64,000 nt of DNA. It comes from Symsagittifera roscoffensis. Taxonomy: Eukaryota > Xenacoelomorpha > Acoela > Convolutidae. The notes under the pieces are model-generated. The model saw only the letters and a list, made by a program, of their open reading frames with translations. It made no database searches and had not been told where the DNA came from. Shown piece by piece: positions 55,638 through 64,000 of this stretch (position 1 is the first letter of the stretch; every line of letters begins with the position of its first letter). The DNA lies in assembly GCF_963678635.1 (NCBI RefSeq), contig NC_087069.1, positions 55,286,928 to 55,350,927 of the forward strand, in the 5' to 3' direction. Both the position numbers and the translations under genes were made by a program.

Positions 55638-58600
55638 ATGAATATGAATTATGGATATGGATACAATCCAGCAGCAGCTGCGGCCGCCTTCTACCCCCAG
55701 GCAGTGATGCCACAACAGCAACACCATCAACTTCAGCAGACGCAATTGCAACAGCAGAGATTCGTTCCACAACAGGGCCAGCAGCCGCAATATGGACAGC
55801 AAAACAGTTATAATAGTGAGTAGTCTCAAAGCCATATAACCGTAAATTTACACTTCGAAGCGTGGTGTAATACTACGATGCAACTTTTTTTCCAACCCAA
55901 GTCGAAATTATTGGTGCTACTTCGGTCGAATTTTTTTTTTCCACAGAAACGTTGGAAAAACCGATGAAAAGACCGGTATGACCCATGCAATTTTCTTGGG
56001 TGGTTGAAAGGCCCTGTGTGCTGTATGTTCTGCTAGTCCCTTCTTACCTTACCCAGACGCCTTTCGAAAATTACAGTGGTGGAATTTTTGGCCCCTTTTT
56101 GAATATTTTTTCTCTGAAAATTTACCGTATAAAATCAATTACCGTATAAAGTGCCTTAAAAACACGTTATGGGGATCTCACTTGAATAAACCGCTATGCT
56201 CTTGTTTTTGTAGACAAGCGTTATGGCCTCAGTAATTGTCCAAGTTTTAAAATTTTAACCGTTTTTTTGAAACTTATTCTCAAAAACTAGTCTACCAATT
56301 TATGGACATCAAGGATGCAATCAGAAGAACTGCTGTTAGTTATCCTCCCTGCATAAAAGAATACACCCTATTTTTTAGAAAAAAAAGTTATAAAGATATA
56401 ATTTGTTTAATTTTGCTGTTGTGGCCGTTTTTTGGAAGTTCTGACTTCTCTCTAAAACCAAAGATGAGGAAGGGTTCAATTGAGGTAAAGGGCGCTGAAA
56501 TTTTTATTTGCATACCGGTTCTGCCTTAATTTATGAAGAAAAGCTAGCAAATTTGGACAATTTAAAGATCCATGTTTTCAATTTTTTTTTTCGTTGTTTT
56601 AATTTTTTGGTTTTCTCGAACTACGGTGCCAAATCTGAGATTAAGGGCTCCATCGAAGAACAAGTTGTAAGCCTGCTTAAACGGATTCTCCTCACCAGTG
56701 TGAGGAATCAGCTATTGGCTCAAGGAATATCCAATAATTGACAATTTGGTCAAATTTTTGAATTTCGTTTAAAAAATTTATGGTCAAATAAAATGTCCAA
56801 TTTTGACCGTGTTTAGAAATTTCTCTGTAGTTTTCTTCTAACAAACTCTTATTTAAAGTTACGGGCTCAGGCTAGTTACGCGCTAGTTTTTCTGTAAAAG
56901 CAAAGTTGGACTTATCAAAAGATGCGAGTAGATGAGACTCTTGAATCTCAAGGATAGAGGTTTGATTCCGTCTAACAGCAAATTTTATTTTTCCATCTTT
57001 ATTTCTACCTGTTCTTTTTCCTTATTGCATTTTATTGTTTTATAGAGCTACTTTTTGCTGATTTCTCACTGGTGTTTGCGAATGGCGGCTTCGTCATTAA
57101 TGTACATTTTTTGTATTGTAGAGATTCAGTTTTTACTATATTCAATTTATGTGATTCTGTCACAGGAAAGGGTGGCTGTAATTTTTGTCAACAATGGTTG
57201 AAGATTAAGAATGTCTCCGAAAAAACCTTTGGCAGCTGTATTTAACAAGAAACGAATGAAATGCTTTAAAAGCACTAAAAGCACATTTTGAACCTTGATT
57301 TCTATCAAGCTCTAGCTGTGTCTAATCAATAAGATGGAGAATAACTTTATGAAATTCAGAGATAGTAATGGCTATCTACCCTTAGATATAGGTAGCTGTA
57401 TCAGAAATGCAGCGTTAAGCCTGTGCGTTTTTAATAGTCAATGAACGTAGTGAAGAATCTTTTATTGATTCTAGAAATTTGGTGATTTTTTTTAGGAATA
57501 AGCTCTTAGGAATAAGCTCTTATTATAAGTCTTAAAATGCTCTTATAATTACAGATGAAAACACCTAGGTGTGTATGCACTTTTTGAGTTCAGTTGAAAT
57601 TCATCTGAAATTTCGGTAAGTTTTGCTCTCCCAATACGAACGTGGAAATGGCGCGGAAAAAAAACGAACCTTTTTAGTTTCGAAAGTGGATTTAAATATT
57701 TGGAGAGAAGTCAAAACTTTACCTATTGATCCAGTTTTCTCAAGTTGAGTCAACAGTATCAAAAAAGTGTCATTCATAAATTATTCTTGAAATTCAAACA
57801 GCTTTAAGGCCATGTAGTTCTAACTTAGAATTTCGAAAATTGATGTTTTCACAAAACAGGTCAGTTTTTTTTTTCAGTTTTCTTTGACTCTTTTCCCACT
57901 GACTTTTGGCTGTTTTTTTTTAATATTTAGAAGTGAAGCATTTAATGAAGATTGTGCAGCTGTTATAAACTGAAATGTTTTGTGTAGATTTCAAGCCAGC
58001 TGGTGTTGCTGTGTCCTCGACTGCTGGCAGCTACAGTGCAGTGGGTAATAATTACAACACACCCCAAAGCAACTTCCAATCTGGCGGAGGGGGAGCGGGA
58101 GGGGGGTACAATCAACAGAAGCAGCATAATCAGCAGTCATCCTTCCCTAAGGCGTCCTATGGCAACTTCGTTCCTGCGTAAGCACTGCAAATCTTTTAAT
58201 CCAGACTGAACAGATCATGAGTTAAGTTTTAAAGATCTATAAATCTCAGAATTTCGGCGCCGTCATTAAAGGCGCAACCGTTTCTAGTCAAGCTTGCTTT
58301 GTTTTTTTTTTGTAATGTAGTTTGGATAAAAAAAAGCAACCTATGTTGACGAAACGCAAGACTTTCTTGCGAAATAACACAAGACTCATCATCCGAAAAT
58401 TAACGAGAATGTTTTTTGTTTGTTCAGAGGCTCAAAGCCTGCAGGTGGCAATTCTGGAAACTACTATAATAAGGTGAGCTTTTAGTTATTCCAAGCTTAG
58501 AACTTTAATTAAAAGACGCTCTAATGAAAATGTTAGCAGCCGATAAATAGGAATGAAGTAATAAATGAACATATTTGTTGATATTTTAAACTTTTTTTTG

Positions 58601-61600
58601 TGTTCATGTAATTGCAGCAATCATCTGGTGGCTACGGCAACAACAGTAGTGCGAACAATAACTCCTCCCACAATGAGAAGTTTGAGAAGGCAGTCATCAA
58701 TGCGGCCATCAGTGTGGCCCAGCAGAAGGAAGGAGGAGGAGGGGTAGGAGGAGGAGGAGGCGGCTACGGCAGAGGAGGTGAACATTTCATTGAGCGATTA
58801 GCAAGCGTTATCAAACTGGAATATAGACTTTTTTCTTGTTAACAACTAGTTTAACAAAATCTGTTGAATCACTTGCTGAGGAGGAGGAAAGGCTTCTTTT
58901 CTATGCAGCTGACTTCTTCACTTCTGTTCTATTAACATTCCAGGTTGCTCTTCCCATGGACTAGAGGTGAATCAGTTGCGTTTGTACCTTAAGGTCGGGG
59001 GTTCGAGTCGTGGCCGGAATTTTTTTTTTTCAGTATCAAGGAAATGGAAAAAAATACGAGAAAAATGAATTGTTGATTTTCCGTTTGTTCGGTTAAGTTT
59101 TGTCGTCTAAATTGCCACAACGGATTTTGCTTGTGCTGTAGGCATTGTAGTTGCAAGTGCAAGTGTTGTTCATTCTAATTTCAGGGGAGGGGGGAGGGAA
59201 TTAAAAGATTTTAAAAGTAGTTTCAGCTCAAAGATTGTTGGATTAGCTACCACATCACTGATTTTTCTTGTGCTGTAAACAACTTTCATTGTAGTTGCAA
59301 GTGCAAGTGTTGTCCATAGTTGTTTAAGTTGGGACTTTTTTATTAAATCATATTTTTTCGGTTCAACTTGTGTCTGCTCAAATATTGTCGGCTTTGTTTC
59401 TTTTCGTAAATTTTGTTCCGTCGTTGGTGTTTTAAAGTTCAAGTATCTAGCATGTTTGCCTGGAATGAATTTCTATCGAGGCGTATAAAAGTCTTTTTTT
59501 TAATTGTCATTTATTTTGGCTTTTTCGTTTGTGTTGTATCGCAAGTGGTGCGCAGCCCATGCGATACTTATCATGATTAGACTTATGCACTGCTTAATAT
59601 AGAAGACTTCGCGAAACAAATCGTGAAAGGATTTTGATTCCTTTTCACTCTTGCTGAACACTTTATTCTCATAAAACTGGTACTTCAATATAAAATTGGT
59701 GAAAAGTAAAAAAAGCTTGTTTGCTCATTCGAGTCTGGACAGATTCGGAAAATGACTGGTTCTGTTTTGATGTTCTGAAATGGAAACAGTTTATTTGGTT
59801 TTCAGGTGGTGGTAGGGGAGGCTACGGCGGCGGGGGACCGGGAGGAGGTGGGGGTGGTCATTATGGTGGAGGTGGAGGAAGGGGTGGGGGTGGTAGGAAC
59901 TGGCCCAAGAAGCCTAGTGGGGGTGATAACCAGATGTACTACTGTGAGGTGTGCAAAATCAGCTGCGGGGGAGCACAGACATACAATGTAAGTGACATCA
60001 CCCGATTGTTTGTTTTGACTGAGACGTTGAGCTATAGAATTGAAGTTTTAGCCAGTTAACCAATTGCAAATACATACGATCTCATGTAACACCTTTTAAA
60101 ACTAGTGGTGAAAACATGAAACTCAAGATTATAACTGGTGCGTAGGAATGGTAGTAGAGCAAAACTGGAGATGATTCTTTTTTTTCCAATATTAAACTCT
60201 TAAAAATGCCGTGAGAGACACAAATGTTGAGTGTGGGTTGTGTATTTAGACGCATATGGATGGCAAACAACACAAGAAGAAAGAAGCTCAGAGCAAAGCG
60301 GGAGGAAGTAAGTCTTCATTTTCATCTTCAATAATGTCACTCATTATAACAAATCACACAAGGTTAAGGCATTTTATCCACAAGAAAAAGGAACAACTCT
60401 CAGCGTTGCTTATCTCTTCGCCTAATGCGCTTAGCCCTGCTTAAAAATAGCTAAATGCAGTGTCCAAGCGATTGATGAGAAAAATGAAACAAACAATTAC
60501 GTTTTTGATTAAATGAATTGACTTTTTCATTTACGTTTTAGCCTTTTGATTAAGGAAACTGTTGCTTGGATCCGGGTACTAGACATTTTTTCCCGCGAAG
60601 AATTTTTTTCACAAAAAAGCCAAAGTTTTTCATGTACCACTTCTCCTGCATGTACGCCTGTATGGTGGTCATGTTTGCGCTGTAGGTGGTACGTGGGATC
60701 TGGTTAACTATTCCCCCCTCCCATGGTACCTTGCAAAGAATCTCCCTCCTATAAAGAAAGAATTGAACAGTTGAGCATATACGAATTTTTTTACCTGGTT
60801 TATTATTTCCTCCCCTATTGCAATAGGGGGAAATGGTTAGCAACATCCGGTATGTGCAGGATCTTGCAGTGAATTTGTTTTTGCCGAGTTTGTCATCTTA
60901 TTAGGTGTCGGCCATTTTTTCGGCTCTTTTATCTACTGTTTTCGATGGTTTCCGTTCAATATAGAGTTTTCGAAAGCTTAAATGCAATCTCTCCTTGAAA
61001 AAAAAATGTATACCATGATATTTTATTTTGTTTGAAGTTTTGTTTCTTTCTAAATCACTTTCACAATGGAAGAATTGCTCGAATTCTAACTCGATACTTA
61101 TTGATTGGCATAATGTGCTTATCATATCTATTTGGTGAAGATTGTTGAAATCATAATTGTTCCGCAATTTTAGGTTATTTTTGCTATTTAGATTTTTTTG
61201 CTTTATGCACGCATTATGTTCCTATTTTTCGAAAGTTTTTTTTTCAAATTAATTTTATCAACGTAAATTGAAATTAGGTTTTTGGTTTTACAGTTGTTCG
61301 GCTGCTTGGCTTCTGTTTTTTTGTCGGTTATATTTAGTCTTTGCAACTTAGCGTCTTAATTCTCGTTTTTTTTCGAGAATTATTTCTGGTGTAATTTGAT
61401 TCAGAGTATTGGCCATCGGTTTTTTTTGAAATATTGCTAAATTTTTGCGAAAAATTATTAATTTTCAGTTTTTTCTTACTTTACATGCATTTTGCGATTC
61501 TAGGTTTTGTGACTTTTGTGATATTAAATTGGAACAAACACTTGTCGTTAACTTGTTATAGCTAACTTATTTAATAGAATCGGTGAATCTTTTGCTACCT

Positions 61601-63419
61601 GGTTTAATGAAAAATATCATTTTCTTCAAGGACTGTTTTAGCCTAGAGGTTACGTCCATGCTTAGGAAGACCAAGGCCAGGTTAAAAATCTTTAAAATTT
61701 TCAATATGGGACTATCGTGGATTTGCTGATTTTTTTCGACTTATAATTATCAGCTATTCGAAAGTTTTTAGAATACGGTGTCTAGAATTTGTTATGTTTC
61801 AGGTTACTGGTTTCCAATATGCTGTATAGTTTCAGCTTTTATTTGCGTTCATGGTTTCTTCGGCTTTTTTTTGGCTCGTGATACCGGTTTGTTTACCTTG
61901 TATTACGTCGTTTTTGAAAAGCAATAATAGATTTCTATGAGTTTGTGTGCTTCGGAGAACGCATAAAATTGGAATTTAAATTTTTGTTGACTATTTTTTT
62001 CCTGGCTCAACTGGCGTCTGCCCAAGTTTTGTCTGCATAGTTGCCGCTTTGTAATTTTTTGGTTAATGCTTAAGTTACACTGGCTATTGCATTTCGCCAC
62101 AGGGTTGTATCAAATTGAATTTCACTTGAGACAAACGTATAAAAATTTTAGGGGATGTTTTTCGTAATTTCCGTTTCGCCTCAGCTTTGAATTTTTTCGA
62201 ATTTATTTTGACAATTTGACTTTCCGAGCACTCTTCCGATCAAAATTTTTTTGAATGAAACTTATTATAAAACTCTAATTTTCGATACGAAGTCTCAAAT
62301 TTAGTCAATCACTGATATTAGTTTCCTTATTTTTATTTTTACTATCACGCTAAGAAAATCCATTTTAAATTAGGTCTTGTGATGTCTTCATTGAAGCCTG
62401 GACAGACTGCATTCCACTGTGAGTTGTGTGACATCACGTGCACCTCACAGGACGCATTCAACTCCCACACTGCAGGCGCCAAACACCAGAAGGTAACAGG
62501 CACTCAATTTAACACACTGACGCACTAACAGTAACTGAACAGGATTGTGTACAAGTATGATCGATGGGTTCCTAGAAAAAGCGAATGTTGAAGATGGGTT
62601 CATTTGAAAAATAGTGCTTTTTAAAAAATAAGATTGAAAATGCAATAAAACAAATGCATAAGCTGTTTTCGAATATATTTTTTAGTTCCTTAACATTTTG
62701 TTAAAGACCCCTATGCATATTGTTAAAGACCCCTTATTGCTCTCTGGGTTTAGCTAGCCTGTCCCAGATTGGAAAAAATGACTATGTGGTTCATCGTCTG
62801 GGTCGATTAGGTTGAAGAGTGGACAAATTTTTTGCGCAACTGCGTTAAATTCTTCGCTAGATGAATATTGTAGGCCTTTTTGCACAAGACTTTTAACTAT
62901 AGGTAGGATCGAACAACATGCCAAAACTATCAGTAGCATTACTAACAAAAAGTTATGCCTGGCTCACCTGTTAAACTCAGCACACAAAATATTAGTTTGA
63001 AGAATATATCCTTGTAATCTACATTCACTGTGGGCCTATTGTTGCAATCAATCTGATAATTTAGTATTTTTTGAATTGATTTATTGTGTCGTGGTGAAGG
63101 TGGCCAAACTACATGAGAAGTTGGGCAAGCCAGTGCCCCAAGTGACGTCTGCGAGACAAGCCCAGGTGAAAATAGTGTCGACCTCTGTCGTCACTGGAAA
63201 GGCCAGCTCAGTGGTGCCCTTCAAGTCGGCCGGATACCTCGGGGGAGCCAGCGCCTCCTCGGACCCCGCAATTGCCAGTGGTTCCGCCTCTATATCCGGA
63301 ACCACTGGATTCAAACCGGGTCCGGGTGTAGGTAGTTCCTCCACGGTAGCCGTGCCCGTGACTTCGGCCCTGGTATCTGCTGGACCTGGAGGCAATCCTC
63401 TGGACGGGGACGACGACCA
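55638..63419 (+). CDS. ZFR: Zinc finger RNA-binding protein, 5' part (runs off the window)
   Basis: Eight exons, 55638-55815, 57988-58177, 58428-58473, 58618-58777, 59806-59987, 60250-60307, 62374-62492 and 63100-63419, join in phase to 417 residues. The N-terminus is rich in Gln, Tyr and Ala. Gly-rich tracts fill residues about 90-235. Two U1-type C2H2 fingers follow: CEVCKISC...HMDGKQH, split between exons 5 and 6, and CELCDITC...HTAGAKH. Then comes KLHEKLGKPVPQV and a Ser/Val/Gly-rich linker. These match ZFR, a double-stranded-RNA-binding partner in splicing and RNA transport. The third finger and C-terminal DZF domain expected in ZFR would lie beyond 64000. The last donor, CA|GTAAGT at 63420, shows that the gene continues. 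Confidence 0.93.
56880..57000 (+). repeat. tRNA-like fragment in ZFR intron 1
   Basis: GAGGTTTGATTCCGTCT near 56966 is a good B box, and the preceding bases could form a degraded D-arm and anticodon arm. No complete cloverleaf can be drawn with confidence. It may be a SINE head. Confidence 0.35.
57480..57870. repeat. Dispersed intronic repeat, second long copy
   Basis: This shares ordered blocks with 43880-44240, including AATACGAACGTGGAAATGGC, TTTCGAAAGTGG and CTATTGATCCAGTTTTCTCAAG. It lies just before ZFR exon 2. Confidence 0.65.
58946..59165 (+). repeat. tRNA-headed SINE-like repeat, second copy
   Basis: The head has GGACTAGAGGTGAATCAG (A-box region) and GGGGGTTCGAGTCGTGGCC (B-box region) followed by a T-run. 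The body shares TTTTGTCG and TTGCCACA...CGGATTTT with the copy at 43356-43542. A further body fragment with GTAGTTGCAAGTGCAAGTGT repeats at 59262-59312. Confidence 0.65.
60545..60850 (-). repeat. Possible transposon relic in ZFR intron 6
   Basis: See the related segment at 53875-54200. It contains a 98-codon minus-strand frame without a recognised family. I treat it as a repeat rather than a gene. Confidence 0.35.
61640..61700 (+). repeat. tRNA-like head, ZFR intron 6
   Basis: TTAGCCTAGAGGTTACG followed by GAAGACCAAGGCC and GGTTAAAAATC resembles A and B boxes of a degenerate tRNA-derived sequence related to the other SINE-like heads here. Confidence 0.4.
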
Positions 63420-63420
63420 G

Positions 63421-64000
63421 TAAGTGCATTCGGTCTGGTCCACACATAATCCAAAAAGAACCAATAGCAAACTCAAATAGTACAAAGACATTGAGGTAGT
63501 GTTAGTAAGAACCAATTGTCCGCAAGGTCATTTTCACTCGTTCACAGTACCTTAGAAGAATTCCAGTGAAAATTACTTATGGGATGTTGCATGCTTATGA
63601 TATTCCTCATAAAATAGGCTACAAATGATGGACAAACTATGTGACTGGACCTTATGCATTTTGCTCAAATTCAACTTAACAAATTTTATTAAGAGCATCA
63701 AAAGGACGCGGCAAGAAACAGTGAAAAAAGACAAGTCATGTTATGGTTAGTTATGGAAAATTCAAACTGGAGCTTCCAGAATATTCTGCAGCTGATGACA
63801 ACAACAAGTCCAATTTATATGCTCTTAATGAAAACAAAAGACAGTAATTTTTAACCGAGTTTTTTTTCGATGAGGTTTCTGGCGCCACTTTTTAAATCGT
63901 GAATTGCAAGTGAGTGGAAACGGATTAGGGCTTGTAAAAGAAGGAGTATTCCAATAATTTGAATTATGCTGGAAACCAAATAAAAGATCCAGAAGAGAAT
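63421..64000. other. ZFR intron 8, 5' part
   Basis: Intronic sequence after the last visible donor. I see no exon or repeat in it before the window ends. Confidence 0.6.

Noticed and set aside
63081-63515. Minus-strand frame of 144 codons over ZFR exon 8
   Set aside because: The plus-strand exon has homology, correct phase and splice sites; the antisense frame has none.
1-64000. CRISPR arrays, bacterial operons or riboswitches
   Set aside because: Genes are spliced animal genes; no spaced-repeat array of CRISPR type and no bacterial signals are present.

Overview
The window is from an invertebrate animal genome, AT-rich between genes and with many introns. It carries five recognisable animal genes, all on the + strand: twisted gastrulation (TWSG1), WDPCP/Fritz, TRAPPC1, NANP and the 5' part of ZFR. 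Their exon phases join cleanly by hand. No lower taxon can be assigned from sequence alone. BEL/Pao and Ty3/gypsy elements, tRNA-headed SINE-like repeats, GC-AG introns, and splice acceptors placed just before start codons are all compatible with a marine invertebrate.

Left part (1-26.5 kb). A decayed reverse transcriptase element is split by a giant LTR retrotransposon at 2865-26241 (23.4 kb). Its LTRs are 915 and 917 bp and about 97% identical by eye. The element has a 2.8 kb leader full of CCGGAGGGGTC-like repeats. A long gag (capsid and two CCHC knuckles), an aspartic protease, a Ty3/gypsy-type RT-RNase H and an integrase zinc domain follow. The integrase catalytic core is not visible. 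Instead the frame runs into a divergent macro domain of the OARD1/TARG1 type. Beyond a microsatellite and a plausible splice acceptor lie about 9 kb of accessory genes: a coiled-coil protein, a GDSL/SGNH esterase with all catalytic blocks, a 662-codon open frame (followed by in-frame TGAs) with a possible second SGNH-like core, and several kilobases of unrecognised coding sequence. Many frameshifts and stops, mostly TGA, show that this copy is decayed.

Middle part (26.8-46.6 kb). TWSG1, an extracellular BMP modulator, sits about 0.6 kb from the right LTR. Next is a second decayed RT element on the minus strand. WDPCP (30.5-46.4 kb), a ciliogenesis and planar cell polarity gene, follows in 13 coding exons. 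Its longest intron holds a BEL/Pao remnant and a small antisense two-exon gene of unknown function. Other introns hold a MITE, a hairpin and dispersed repeats.

Right part (47.6-64 kb). TRAPPC1 (ER-Golgi traffic), NANP (sialic acid synthesis) and ZFR (dsRNA-binding zinc-finger protein) are closely spaced. ZFR runs off the right edge before its DZF domain. These genes do not form one pathway. The most unusual content of the window is the giant retroelement with its esterase and macro-domain cargo.
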